DNA of 34,160 nt, from positions 1 to 34,160 of the forward strand of contig QCNS01000017.1 of NCBI GenBank assembly GCA_003210055.1, read 5' to 3'. Positions within the stretch are counted from its first letter, which is position 1, and the number at the start of each line of letters is the position of its first letter. Below the pieces are notes generated by a model that was not told the origin of the DNA, made no database searches, and saw nothing but the letters and a program-made list of their open reading frames with translations. Made by a program: the position numbers and the translations under genes. Shown here one piece after another: positions 15,944-24,674 of the stretch. Source of the DNA: SAR116 cluster bacterium AG-426-I14 (lineage in GTDB: Bacteria > Pseudomonadota > Alphaproteobacteria > Puniceispirillales > Marisalimonadaceae).

Positions 15944-16840
15944 CTATCCTCTAAAAATATAAGTATGGTGATATTTTAAAGCTTCCTTTGATGGTTGACA
16001 CTGTGCATTTTCAGGAAGGTTTATTTGTTTGTCATTATACTTTTCGTAACTCGATTTTTTTAAAATTTTGCTTATTCTAATTCTAAACTGGTCATCTATA
16101 GTTATTAAGCCATTATCAAACAGTCTATGAATATCAGATCTCAAACAAATTCCATTTTGTATATGATTACTTTTTTCGTTGAAATATGTTTGTATGTGCG
16201 CCCCCTCTAAAACTTCCTTAACATTTGACATGCTTATTGCACACTTATTTTTGTAAGCACTTAAAACGTTTTTTCTAAAATTAGCTTGTCCCTTGCGTTG
16301 TTTTTGTTTGGAGATGGCGCGTGAAATATTTCTATCTGATACTAATTCAAATTTAGTTTCAGATTTATCGAAATTTAATTTTGTAAAATTTAAGTCTTCA
16401 TTGAAATACTTTATTTTAACAACCTGTGCAGGAAAAAAAAAATTTAATTCTGAATCTTTTTTAAATTCATCATCAGAAAAAAACTCAAGTTTATCTAATA
16501 ATATACACCCAATTTCTGGATTAGATGTTAATGTATTATCTGTATTTTTATTTACATAATTGTTTGTTCTTTTAATAAGTTGGGATAAATTTTCGACCCC
16601 ATTATCTCTTCCAAATTTTTCCCAAGCTATACTAGCTTTCATGTTTTGGTAGCTATAAAAGTGACCATAGCCACCAATTTTTCTAATTGGACTTTTAAGC
16701 ATAAAACATAATTTATCTCCTGAACTTAACTTTGTGATATTCCATGGAGTAGGAGTCCAAAAATTAGCTAATTGACCATGTATACCCTCTTGTCTTAATT
16801 GTGAAAACCAATTGATATCGGTTGGTGCTACGGCAAACAT
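15944..16840 (-). CDS. HNH endonuclease with PUA/EVE-like N-terminal domain
   Basis: A 298-residue protein from the ATG at 16840, which has GAGG seven bases upstream; the open frame extends four codons to a TTG that is itself part of this ribosome-binding site. Residues 1-150 (INWFSQLRQEGI, NFWTPTPWN, DKLCFMLKSPIRKIGGYGHF, ASIAWEKFG) resemble the PUA/EVE/SRA-like reader domain seen in front of HNH nucleases. Residues 192-250 form an HNH_2-type domain with EGAHIQTY (His215), NGICLRSDIHRLFDNGL (Asn229, His238). The family's usual CAVTG is CAISM here. Such proteins are known or suspected modification-dependent restriction enzymes. It is the first gene of the operon with the MazG-like and HIT genes and is adjacent to an att junction. 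Specificity is inferred from the architecture. Confidence 0.8.
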   Translation of the reverse strand: MFAVAPTDINWFSQLRQEGIHGQLANFWTPTPWNITKLSSGDKLCFMLKSPIRKIGGYGHFYSYQNMKASIAWEKFGRDNGVENLSQLIKRTNNYVNKNTDNTLTSNPEIGCILLDKLEFFSDDEFKKDSELNFFFPAQVVKIKYFNEDLNFTKLNFDKSETKFELVSDRNISRAISKQKQRKGQANFRKNVLSAYKNKCAISMSNVKEVLEGAHIQTYFNEKSNHIQNGICLRSDIHRLFDNGLITIDDQFRIRISKILKKSSYEKYNDKQINLPENAQCQPSKEALKYHHTYIFRG

Positions 16841-17013
16841 ATTTAACCTCAAATCTTTTTGTTAAAAAAATATTTCCTTAATCTTATAATTTTCCATTTA
16901 TTTGTACATACCTAAACAACGGACTAGCAGTTTTATAGTCATTAATTGATGTAACTTCTCGTAAATTCAATCATTATTCATACGTTTTAGATATAAATTT
17001 ATAAGGTTTAACT

Positions 17014-17257
17014 GTGGGACAAATTGTGGGATAGGATATTGGGCTGTCTAAATTATAGAGTCAAAACAACAGCTTACAAGATAGTTTGGCTGACACCCCA
17101 TCCGCCATACTACCAAAATACACACAATTCTTACCTCATTATTTACAATAAATTGCTTAATAATTACAATTAGTTACAACTAATATTTAATTAAATTGTC
17201 TATTGCTGTCCGATTCAACCTGCGGTAAAATAGTGGGACAGAAAGTGGGACAGAGAA
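17014..17257 (+). other. Attachment-site junction upstream of integrase 2
   Basis: In the 417-bp gap 16841-17257. A distal arm (17014-17094) starts with GTGGGAC and GTGGGAT 12 nt apart and runs to the core ACCCCATCCGCCAT (17095-17108), the tRNA-Ser 3' end without the rest of the tRNA. An integrase-side arm follows, ending in CTGCGGTAAAAT and two GTGGGAC motifs 12 nt apart (17233-17239, 17245-17251). The distal arm and core match 24675-24769 with three differences in 95 bp. Having both arms on one core is what an attP or a tandem-element junction looks like. Confidence 0.8.
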
Positions 17258-18462
17258 TTGAGAATTAAAAATAAACTAACTCCATTAGCCCTTAAAAAGA
17301 TAAATCACCCTGGAAGATATAGTGATGGAAATAATCTTTATTTGAAGGTTGAAGAAACTGGATCTAAAAGATGGATACTACGATTAACAATCAAAGGCAG
17401 AAGAAGAGATATGGGTTTAGGAAGTTTTTCTTTTATAAACCTGCAAGAGGCAAGAGATTTAGCTAGTCATTATAATAAACTAGTTAAGTCTGGCATAGAT
17501 CCTATTCAAGATAGACTAAAAGAAAAAGGATTAGAAACGACATTCAAAGAATGCGTCTATAAGGTTCATGAACTTAATAAACCAACTTGGAAAACTGAGA
17601 TAATAGGAACACAATGGATTAACTCATTTATCCACCATGTATTTCCAAAGATCGGTCATATGGCTATATCTGAGATTACATCTGCAGATATTATGAAAAT
17701 ACTTACTCCTTTATGGAATACAAAACATGACACGGCTAAGAAGCTTAAACAGCGTTTAAGAGTCGTATTTAAGTGGTCCAAAGCACAAGGACTATATACT
17801 GGTGATAATCCTGTAGAATTGGCTGAAATGGCTCTACCGAAGGTTAAATCCAGTCAAAGACACTTTACATCCCTTCCCTATAATCAGCTTCCAGGATTAA
17901 TAGACCAATTAAAAGAGAGCTCTATTAGTTTAAGTAATAAACTGGCAATTGAGTTTACTATTTTAACTGCATCCAGAACGAACGAAGTTCTTTTGGCTAA
18001 ATATGAGAAATAAATTTAGAAGATAAGTTATGGATTATCCCTAAAGAGAGAATGAAAGCTTTAAGAGAACATATGGTTCCCTTATCTGATAGAGCTATAG
18101 AGATTATTAAGGAAGTTAGGAAAGCTTACAATCAAAGTGATTATCTATTTCCAAGTGAAGTTAATCTCAATAAGCCTCTTTCTAATAATACTATGCTCTT
18201 TGCTATTCAAAAAAGATTAAACATAAATGCAACTATACATGGTATGAGAGCATCCTTTAAAAACTGGGCATCAGAGACAACAAACTTTCCCAATGAAGTA
18301 TCAGAGATGGCTCTGGCCCATTCTATATCTAATAAAGTAGAAGCGGCTTATAGAAGAGGTAACCTCTTGGAGAAAAGAAGATTACTTATGCAATGTTGGT
18401 CTGATTATCTGAATAAACAAAAAGGAGAAGTGATTAAACTTTACGAGACGATGGAGAGATAA
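17258..18462 (+). pseudogene. int: Tyrosine integrase 2, frameshifted
   Basis: A relative of the integrase at 6636-7865, broken by one missing base. The first part (17258-18013, TTG start) carries the arm-binding and core-binding domains and the catalytic Arg in TASRTNEV, then stops shortly after LLAKYEK. The second part continues in another frame as INLEDKLWIIPKERMKALRE to the end and holds HGMRASF, MALAHS and the nucleophile segment AAYRRG. Comparison with integrase 1 (ALWEEIYFDENLWIIPPERM) places the lost base near 18005, where GAGAAATA would read GAGGAAATA. No slippery heptamer is present, so programmed shifting is unlikely; a sequencing error cannot be excluded. If real, the element is no longer self-mobile unless integrase 1 acts on it. 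Confidence 0.88.
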
Positions 18463-18696
18463 ATGGATAATAATGACATATCGCCAAAGTTCCTTAGACT
18501 AAAGCATATAGTTGGGGATCAAAAAGCCAAACCCCCTATTCCACCCATTATCCCAATTGCCAAGTCAACTTGGTGGGATGGGGTTAAGAAAGGAAAGTAT
18601 CCCAAGCCATATAAGATAGGAAGTAACACTACTGTTTGGAGGTCTGATGAAATCCAGGAACTGGTAAATAGAATGTGTAATGAAGATCGTAATTAA
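18463..18696 (+). CDS. AlpA-family phage-type regulator / excisionase
   Basis: A 77-residue protein starting directly after the integrase stop codon (TAA then ATG). The C-terminal half, STWWDGVKKGKYPKPYKIGS followed by NTTVWRSDEIQELV, is the winged-helix/MerR-like DNA-binding motif of AlpA proteins, which activate or direct excision of P4-type elements. A Pro-rich linker (AKPPIPPIIPIAKS) precedes it, and the N-terminal RLKHIVGD is also typical. It is co-oriented and probably co-transcribed with the broken integrase. The tandem 8-mer array 70 bp downstream is a possible binding target. No equivalent is visible beside integrase 1. Confidence 0.85.
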   Translation: MDNNDISPKFLRLKHIVGDQKAKPPIPPIIPIAKSTWWDGVKKGKYPKPYKIGSNTTVWRSDEIQELVNRMCNEDRN

Positions 18697-18766
18697 TTGC
18701 AATTATATCTACTATATAGGGTTTTTCACAACGAAAATAAAATTGAAAAAGTTTTTGAGAAAATAG

Positions 18767-18851
18767 GTGTGTAAGTGTGTAAGTGTGTAAACTGTTCTTA
18801 AACCCTTATCCACTCTCAAATGATTTACACACTTTATACACATTTACACAC
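18767..18851. repeat. Iteron-like 8-mer array downstream of integrase 2
   Basis: Three exact tandem copies of GTGTGTAA (18767-18790) face inverted units TTACACAC, TTATACAC and TTACACAC between 18825 and 18851, about 35 bp away. The two sets can form a long hairpin. The same order and orientation relative to the integrase is found at 6487-6571. The surrounding gap 18697-19144 has no gene that I can support. Confidence 0.75.
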
Positions 18852-18968
18852 TATTCATTGACAATTGACCATTGTTACAATCTAAATGCACACACACAAG
18901 ACTTTTATTTTTCTAAATTGAAATGGTTGTAGAAATCCCTTATATAGCTTTTCTTTATATTATTTGAA

Positions 18969-19092
18969 TAAACACAACCCTAAATGAATATATAAAGGAT
19001 TAAGAGAACGGTCATTCCTAGATAATTCAATAGATACAGAGGTTTATCAATGTATTTGAATCTATTAGTTTGGTTAGTTTTAGTTGTGTTTA
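18969..19092. repeat. 124-bp segment bounded by 10-bp inverted repeats
   Basis: TAAACACAAC at 18969-18978 and its exact reverse complement GTTGTGTTTA at 19083-19092 bound an AT-rich non-coding segment. It directly precedes the right-end fragment of the dispersed repeat. It might be a structured RNA or the relic of a small mobile element; with only 10 bp per arm the evidence is weak. Confidence 0.3.
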
Positions 19093-19097
19093 ATGGA

Positions 19098-19127
19098 GAA
19101 TGGTCAATGGATCAGGGACGTTGGTGA
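19098..19127 (+). repeat. Dispersed repeat, right-end fragment
   Basis: AATGGTCAATGGATCAGGGA then CGTTGGTGA is the right end of the repeat, forward, lying 17 bp before the reverse-strand end of phoU. The rest of the repeat is not present to its left. Confidence 0.7.
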
Positions 19128-19144
19128 GTGTATAAGTATGATTA

Positions 19145-19816
19145 TTAATCTGACGCTTTCAAGTCAATCCCAGTAACTATTTGATGTACTTGGCGTGAAA
19201 TATTTACTATACGATCACCTGCTCTTTCAAAGTTTCTTGCTAATAGTACTATGTAAATAAGAGTTTCAGAATCTTCTGGTATTTTCGAAGTAGATTTTAT
19301 TACAGTGTTTAAAATTTTTTTAAATGATGCATCAATAATTCTATCTCTTTTTCTAATTTTAGCTGCTAACTTTATATCGTTATTTTGATATGCTTTCAGA
19401 ATTTTGGATAACATATCTTGAACTTCTTTACTCATATCTCCTAATAAACTTGTTAATTTTTTTACATATTTATCATCTGATAGTTTTTTAACGCCTTGTG
19501 CTGTTGTTTTTGCATAATCACCTAGCCTTTCTAATTCAGACGCTATACTAGTTGCCAACAGAGCCATTCTTAAATCTATAGCCACGGGCTGTCTCATTGC
19601 AATAATTTGTTCTGCATGTCTGTTAATTGTTTTGTACATTCCGTTAATCTTAAGATCTTTTTGGATTAAATTATCAATATCTTCAGTGTCCAAGGACATC
19701 ATGGCATTCGTAGAGAGGTGAATTTGTTCTATTACTAAATCACCCATTTCTAAAATTTCAGATTTTATACGAGATAATTCATCATCAAATTTTCCAACTA
19801 TATGTTCATTTGTCAT
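19145..19816 (-). CDS. phoU: Phosphate transport system regulator PhoU
   Basis: A 223-residue cytoplasmic protein with the two-repeat PhoU helical fold: KFDDELSRIKSEILEMGDLV at the N-terminus, AIDLRMALLATSIASELERL followed by GDYAKT in the first repeat and LARNFERAGDRIVNI in the second. The E/DxxxD-like clusters (ELERLGDYA and NFERAGDRI) are the usual metal sites. PhoU links Pst uptake to PhoR signalling and represses the Pho regulon when phosphate is plentiful. It is the last gene of the pst operon, four bases after pstB. No phoB or phoR is in the window. Confidence 0.95.
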   Translation of the reverse strand: MTNEHIVGKFDDELSRIKSEILEMGDLVIEQIHLSTNAMMSLDTEDIDNLIQKDLKINGMYKTINRHAEQIIAMRQPVAIDLRMALLATSIASELERLGDYAKTTAQGVKKLSDDKYVKKLTSLLGDMSKEVQDMLSKILKAYQNNDIKLAAKIRKRDRIIDASFKKILNTVIKSTSKIPEDSETLIYIVLLARNFERAGDRIVNISRQVHQIVTGIDLKASD

Positions 19817-19820
19817 TAAA

Positions 19821-20660
19821 TCACCCTATTCTTCCTGTTATATAATTTTGAGTTTTTATATCAGTTGGATTTGTGAATATATGCTTAGTGTATCCAACTT
19901 CAACTAATTCTCCTAGATGAAAATATGCAGTTCTTTGTGAAACCCTTGCTGCCTGCTGCATAGAATGAGTTACTATTACAATTGAATAATCATTAGCAAG
20001 TGTTTGTAATAATTCCTCAATTTTGGCTGTAGCAATTGGATCTAATGCAGAACATGGCTCATCCATTAAAATTATCTCAGGACTAACTGCTATAGCTCTT
20101 GCAATGCATAATCTTTGCTGCTGCCCACCTGATAACCCAGTTCCAGGTGAATCTAACCTATCTTTAACTTCATCCCAAAGACCTGCATTTTTTAAAGACA
20201 TTTCAACAATGTTATCCATATCTTTTTTATTATCTACTAAACCATGAATACGAGGACCATAAGCCACATTATCATAAATAGACTTAGGAAAAGGATTAGG
20301 TTTTTGAAAAACCATTCCCACTTTAGCTCTCAAAGGAACAACATCTATCATTTCATCATAAATATTTTCATTATCTAAAAAGATTTTACCCTCAACTTTA
20401 CAACCATCAATTGTGTCATTCATTCTATTAAAACACCTTAAAAAGGTAGATTTACCGCAACCTGAGGGTCCTATCAAAGAAATGATTTCTTTTGAACCGA
20501 TATCCAATGAAACGTCTGAGATAGCTTTTTTATCATTATAATAAACACTTACATTTCTTGAAACGATTTTAGGATTATCAGAAAATATATCTCCAACAGT
20601 ATTAGTTTTAAAGTCTTTTTTATCTTCATTCATTTCCATATAATTTATCCTATTTACCAT
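19821..20660 (-). CDS. pstB: Phosphate ABC transporter ATP-binding protein PstB
   Basis: A 279-residue ABC ATPase that powers phosphate import. Walker A is GPSGCGKS at 64-71, the Q-loop has Gln119 in VFQKPNPFP, the signature LSGGQQQR starts at 176, Walker B is ILMDE at 197-201 and the H-loop histidine is 232 in VTHSM. PVPSTB-like traits such as FNRMND and [17 protein letters not shown] support the phosphate assignment. The ATG at 20660 overlaps the pstA stop (ATGGTAA); a second ATG seven codons on, preceded by GGAT, is an alternative start. It is followed by phoU. Confidence 0.96.
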   Translation of the reverse strand: MVNRINYMEMNEDKKDFKTNTVGDIFSDNPKIVSRNVSVYYNDKKAISDVSLDIGSKEIISLIGPSGCGKSTFLRCFNRMNDTIDGCKVEGKIFLDNENIYDEMIDVVPLRAKVGMVFQKPNPFPKSIYDNVAYGPRIHGLVDNKKDMDNIVEMSLKNAGLWDEVKDRLDSPGTGLSGGQQQRLCIARAIAVSPEIILMDEPCSALDPIATAKIEELLQTLANDYSIVIVTHSMQQAARVSQRTAYFHLGELVEVGYTKHIFTNPTDIKTQNYITGRIG

Positions 20661-21949
20661 CTTCTTTCTAGTTTGTTGCGTAAAAATACAGCTATAGCAT
20701 TCATTAAAATCAAAAATACTAATAATATAATAGTTGCAGAACTTGTTTTATTAATAAACATTCTTTCTGCAAAATCTGCCCACATAAATATTTGTACAGG
20801 AAGTACAGTGGCTGGTTCTTGAATTGAATTTGGTATATCAACAATAAAAGCAACCATACCAATCATTAAGAGAGGTGCTGTTTCACCTAATGCTCTTGCC
20901 ATACCTATAATCGTACCCGTTAACATACCCGGAATTGCTAAGGGTATAACATGATGCATCAAAGTTTGTAATTTTGAGGCACCAACACCATAAGCTGCAT
21001 CTTTTATGCTAGGAGGTACCGCAGAAATGGCCGCTCTTGAGGATATAATTATTGTTGGTAAAGTCATTATTGCTAAAACCATACCTCCTATCAAAGGAAT
21101 GGATCTAGGCATACCAAAAACCCCAATAAATATTGCTAACCCTAAAATGCCAAAAACAACAGAAGGAACGGCAGCTAAATTATTAATATTTATCTCAATA
21201 ATTTCTGTTATTTTATTTTTTGGCGCAAAACCCTCCAAATAAACTGCCGTTGCAACCCCCAGAGGAAACGATAAAAAGAAACAAACAACCAAAGTTAAAA
21301 TAGAACCAATTAAGGCTCCTTTAATTCCTGCAATTTCTGGGGATCTTGATGCGCTGCCTGTAAGAATATAGTCACTAAACTTATAAATAACTTTATTTTC
21401 TTTTACTAAAATATCTACAAAGTTAATTACTTTATCATTTATTCTTCTATCACTTTCGGGAGTATCCCTTTTTATATAACCTCTTAAAAAACTATCAATA
21501 TCATCATCAACTGCAAAAGTTATAGGTATAGTTTTTCCAAGTATACTAGGATCATTAAGGATCATTTTAGCAATTCTTACATCGGCATTTGAAGAAATTA
21601 TTTTTTTGGCTGATTTTTTTTCTTTTCTACCTTTTGGTTTAATTACCTTATACAACGCTTCTAATACTAAACCTCTTCCATCACCATTATATAAGGATTC
21701 ATGTGATAAATCACCTTTAGGATCCAACCTTTTTTGATCAAGGTTTACATCTAATGTAACATAATATTGAAAAAAGCCTGGAATTCCTTTTTCAAAAATA
21801 GAATAAAATAGAAAAACCAAAAAAGACAAAGCTATAAAAATAGTAGACCTGCCATAAAACTTTAGTCTTTTATCTTTTCTTCTTCGTTTTAGGACACTAG
21901 ATTTAACAATTAATTCTGCATCTTTTGCATTCATTAAACTTTTATTCAT
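20654..21949 (-). CDS. pstA: Phosphate ABC transporter permease PstA
   Basis: A 431-residue inner-membrane permease, longer than the roughly 290-residue enterobacterial form. After one N-terminal helix ([15 protein letters not shown]) there is a periplasmic extension of about 150 residues (DUF3333-like, as in many alphaproteobacteria). The transmembrane permease core begins near residue 205 ([20 protein letters not shown]). The cytoplasmic EAA loop that docks PstB lies near [20 protein letters not shown]. Its start overlaps the end of pstC by eight bases and its stop overlaps pstB, so the three are translationally coupled. Confidence 0.94.
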   Translation of the reverse strand: MNKSLMNAKDAELIVKSSVLKRRRKDKRLKFYGRSTIFIALSFLVFLFYSIFEKGIPGFFQYYVTLDVNLDQKRLDPKGDLSHESLYNGDGRGLVLEALYKVIKPKGRKEKKSAKKIISSNADVRIAKMILNDPSILGKTIPITFAVDDDIDSFLRGYIKRDTPESDRRINDKVINFVDILVKENKVIYKFSDYILTGSASRSPEIAGIKGALIGSILTLVVCFFLSFPLGVATAVYLEGFAPKNKITEIIEININNLAAVPSVVFGILGLAIFIGVFGMPRSIPLIGGMVLAIMTLPTIIISSRAAISAVPPSIKDAAYGVGASKLQTLMHHVIPLAIPGMLTGTIIGMARALGETAPLLMIGMVAFIVDIPNSIQEPATVLPVQIFMWADFAERMFINKTSSATIILLVFLILMNAIAVFLRNKLERRW

Positions 21950-23327
21950 ATTGTTCTCTATATTTTTTTACTATGTACAATGCGTAGAAATTTAAAATCA
22001 AAGTTATAACGATTAAAGTTAATGCTAAAGCAAAAGCAGATAGCGTTTTTGCAGATTCAAATTCTTGATCACCAACTAATATAGTTACAATCTGAGCTGT
22101 AACTGTAGTAACAGCATCAAGTGGGTTAAAAGATAGATTCGCAGCTAAACCGGCTGCCATAACAACAATCATAGTTTCTCCAATTGCTCTTGAAACTGCT
22201 AAAATAATACTGCCAATAATCCCTGGCAGAGCTGCTGGCAAAATAACCTTCAATATCACTTCATTTTTTGTTGATCCTAATGCATAACCAGCATCCCTTA
22301 ATGATTGAGGGACTGCATTTATAACATCGTCAGATAAAGATGAAACAAAAGGTATTATCATTATTCCCATTACAAAACCCGCTGCAAGTGCTGATTCAGA
22401 TGCTACATCTAAACCTAAAAGAGACCCTCCCGATCTCAACATTGGAGCTACAGTTAAAGCAGCAAAAAATCCATAAACTACTGTTGGTATTCCAGCTAAT
22501 ATTTCTAACAAAGGTTTAAAAAATGACCTTTCTTTCTTAGATGAATATTCAGATAAATAAATAGCACTATAAAGACCTACTGGAACTGCTATACAAATTG
22601 CAATAAAGGAGATTAATAATGTTCCAACAAAAAGAGGTACGGAACCATAAGAAGCTAATCCTTCCTGACCTGAGCCTGCCCTTTCAGCTCCTTCGAATTG
22701 AGGATTCCAAGTTAATCCAAACAAAAATTCTGAGGCAGGTATAATCGCGAAAAATCTTAATGATTCAAAAATTACTGAAAAAATGATGCCTATAGTTGTT
22801 AAGATTGCAATAACGGAACTTAAAGCCAACAAAAATATTACAATTTTCTCAACTGAGTTTCTTGAACGGAAGTCTTGGTCAATATTTTTGAAGCCCAAAT
22901 AACCACCAATTATAGCTACTAAGATAGAAAAACAATAATTAGAAATGGTTGAGATTTTAAACCACTCTTGCATTTTTTCTGAGGCTAGTATTATCCAATC
23001 GGAAGGATTGCCAAAATTAATGCCATCAATAAGATTTTGAATCTGTGCTAGAATAATTGTTTTATTATAATCAGGTTCTATTTTTATATTGTCAGGAATA
23101 TAATCGTTTATAAGAAATGAAAATAACAAGTCATCAAAGACAGAAATAATTATAAATACAAAAAAGGAAGGTAAAAAAGAATACAATAATACGTATAGAC
23201 CATAATAATGAGCAAGCGAATGTAAACGTCCAGATTTAGTTTTAATAATTTTGGCAGAGTTGTTGCCTAAATAAAACCAGCATAATGAAATAAATAAAAG
23301 GATTAAAATCAAATAAATTAATGTCAA
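21942..23327 (-). CDS. pstC: Phosphate ABC transporter permease PstC
   Basis: A 461-residue inner-membrane permease. Extra N-terminal helices and a long loop take up about 215 residues before the conserved core, which begins around the WNPQFEGAERAGSGQEGLAS segment. It continues with LLISFIAICIAVPVGLYSAI, the EAA-type loop DVINAVPQSLRDAGYALGST and AVSRAIGETMIVVMAAG. The long N-terminal extension is common in alphaproteobacterial PstC. The gene starts 59 bp after pstS across a hairpin, and its end overlaps pstA. Confidence 0.94.
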   Translation of the reverse strand: MTLIYLILILLFISLCWFYLGNNSAKIIKTKSGRLHSLAHYYGLYVLLYSFLPSFFVFIIISVFDDLLFSFLINDYIPDNIKIEPDYNKTIILAQIQNLIDGINFGNPSDWIILASEKMQEWFKISTISNYCFSILVAIIGGYLGFKNIDQDFRSRNSVEKIVIFLLALSSVIAILTTIGIIFSVIFESLRFFAIIPASEFLFGLTWNPQFEGAERAGSGQEGLASYGSVPLFVGTLLISFIAICIAVPVGLYSAIYLSEYSSKKERSFFKPLLEILAGIPTVVYGFFAALTVAPMLRSGGSLLGLDVASESALAAGFVMGIMIIPFVSSLSDDVINAVPQSLRDAGYALGSTKNEVILKVILPAALPGIIGSIILAVSRAIGETMIVVMAAGLAANLSFNPLDAVTTVTAQIVTILVGDQEFESAKTLSAFALALTLIVITLILNFYALYIVKKYREQYE

Positions 23328-23349
23328 ATTTTAATCCTTTCAAATGTAA

Positions 23350-23376
23350 ATGGGCTGGTTAAATTAACCAGCCCAT
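23350..23376 (-). promoter_or_regulatory. Hairpin between pstS and pstC
   Basis: ATGGGCTGGTTAA and its exact reverse complement (13-bp arms, one base between) lie just after the pstS stop. There is no clear T-run on the transcribed strand, so it is more likely to protect or attenuate the mRNA, giving more PstS than permease, than to be a full terminator. Confidence 0.7.
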
Positions 23377-23386
23377 CTTATCTTAA

Positions 23387-24424
23387 TTATTTTTTAAGCA
23401 TATCTGCAGTTAAAACTGGTAAGTCTTTCATTGCTTTTGCATATTTAGCTCGTTCAGCTTTTGGCATAGGTATCATGCCTGCATCTGCAAGTATTCCATC
23501 ACCATCCCAATTTTGAACCCATTTTTCCATATATTTATCAATATTTGGAACTACACCAATGTGCGCATGTTTAACGTAGAAATATAAGGCACGTGAAACT
23601 GAGTAATTGTTTCCAGCTATATTCTCAAACGTTGGTGCTGTTTTACTTATAACTGCGCCTTGAAGAGTGTCAGAGTTTTGGTCTAAATATGAAAACCCAA
23701 AAATACCATAAGCTTTAGGGTCTTCTTGTAGCTTTTGTACAATCAAATTATCTTGTTCACCAGCTTCAATAAAAGCTCCATCTGTTCTCATAGCACGACA
23801 CTTCTTACCTTTTTTATCGCCTCTAGCTTTAGAAGCTGCTTTAGCAACTTTATCTTTTGCACAATAACCTTTTTGATTAACCATTTCAGCATAAGAAGCT
23901 CTTGTTCCAGAAGTTGTTGGAGGACCATAAACTCTTATAGGTAGATTAGGCAGAGATGGATTAATATCACTCCATTTCTTATAAGGATTATCAACCCATT
24001 TCCCATTTACAGGTATTTTAGCTGTCAATGCTTTTCCTAAGTCAGCTTTTGAAATTTCTAAAAGTGTACCTTTTTTTGAATTAGCTACTACAATACCGTC
24101 ATAACCAACTTTAATTTCAGTAAGTTTAACTTTGTTTTTATTACAGAAAGCCAACTCCTTAGTCTTCATTCTTGAAGAGGCATTTCCTATATCAATGTAT
24201 TTTGTACCAATGCCTTCGCATACACCTTTTTTTCCTACTGATGAGCCACCTGACTCAACGACTGGTGTTTTTACTGTTGGGTCTTTACCAAAGGTTTCAG
24301 CTATTATTGTTGCGAATGGCAAAACCGTAGATGATCCTGCAATACTAATATAATCTCTAGAATGTGCCAAACTTACATTCATTAAGATTGTCAAAAATGT
24401 AAAAGCAAATAAATTTTTATACAT
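23387..24424 (-). CDS. pstS: Periplasmic phosphate-binding protein PstS
   Basis: A 345-residue periplasmic protein with signal peptide MYKNLFAFTFLTILMNVSLA. The phosphate-binding motifs are present: ISIAGSSTVLPFATII, ESGGSSVGKKGVCEG, IGNASSRMKTKE and YGPPTTSGTRASYAEM. KGYCAKDKVAKAASKARGDK is an inserted Lys-rich segment. The ATG at 24424 has GGAGAA eleven bases upstream. It is the first gene of the pst operon and would be the most strongly made; a Pho-box-like sequence lies about 100 bp upstream. Confidence 0.95.
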   Translation of the reverse strand: MYKNLFAFTFLTILMNVSLAHSRDYISIAGSSTVLPFATIIAETFGKDPTVKTPVVESGGSSVGKKGVCEGIGTKYIDIGNASSRMKTKELAFCNKNKVKLTEIKVGYDGIVVANSKKGTLLEISKADLGKALTAKIPVNGKWVDNPYKKWSDINPSLPNLPIRVYGPPTTSGTRASYAEMVNQKGYCAKDKVAKAASKARGDKKGKKCRAMRTDGAFIEAGEQDNLIVQKLQEDPKAYGIFGFSYLDQNSDTLQGAVISKTAPTFENIAGNNYSVSRALYFYVKHAHIGVVPNIDKYMEKWVQNWDGDGILADAGMIPMPKAERAKYAKAMKDLPVLTADMLKK

Positions 24425-24520
24425 AATTAAATTTCTCCATATATATTTAATTTAAAAGCACATTTAATAGGTTTTTATTAAGTATTTATTAAATATTTGT
24501 TACTAAATTATTAAAATTTT

Positions 24521-24538
24521 AATACAATTTTGTTACAA
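24521..24538 (-). promoter_or_regulatory. Candidate Pho box upstream of pstS
   Basis: On the minus strand TTGTAAC-AAAA-TTGTATT forms two 7-bp half-sites 11 nt apart, matching the CTGTCAT-N4-CTGTCAT layout of PhoB sites with substitutions. A further TAGTAAC lies 33 nt (three 11-nt steps) from the first half-site, consistent with extra PhoB sites. It is 97-114 bp before the pstS start. The region is AT-rich, so chance similarity is possible. Confidence 0.45.
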
Positions 24539-24558
24539 ATGGCTTGATTGTCTGATTT

Positions 24559-24674
24559 CAACATTGAACCATGGTCAATGAACAACCATCCCTTAATCTA
24601 AGGGGGTGGGATATGTTTAGATTGCTTGTAGTTAGGAAAAGGGTTCAGTAACCCCCTATTCTATTGGTTTGATT
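24559..24674 (+). repeat. Dispersed repeat copy D, left part
   Basis: A forward copy from CAACATTGAACCATGG through the perfect hairpin CCCTTAATCTAAGGG and GGGTTCAGTAACCC to CTATTCTATTGGTTTGATT. There it is interrupted by a 250-bp attachment cassette and resumes at 24929. Confidence 0.8.

Noticed and set aside
17095-17108. A second tRNA-Ser gene at the att core
   Set aside because: Only the 3' 13-14 bases of the tRNA are present; the upstream sequence is the distal arm and cannot fold as a tRNA.
18000-18060. Programmed frameshift in integrase 2
   Set aside because: There is no slippery heptamer, stop-proximal structure or internal ribosome-binding signal, and integrase 1 has the frame intact.
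18767-18851. CRISPR-like array
   Set aside because: Units are only 8 bp, directly adjoining or in inverted groups, without unique spacers or cas genes.
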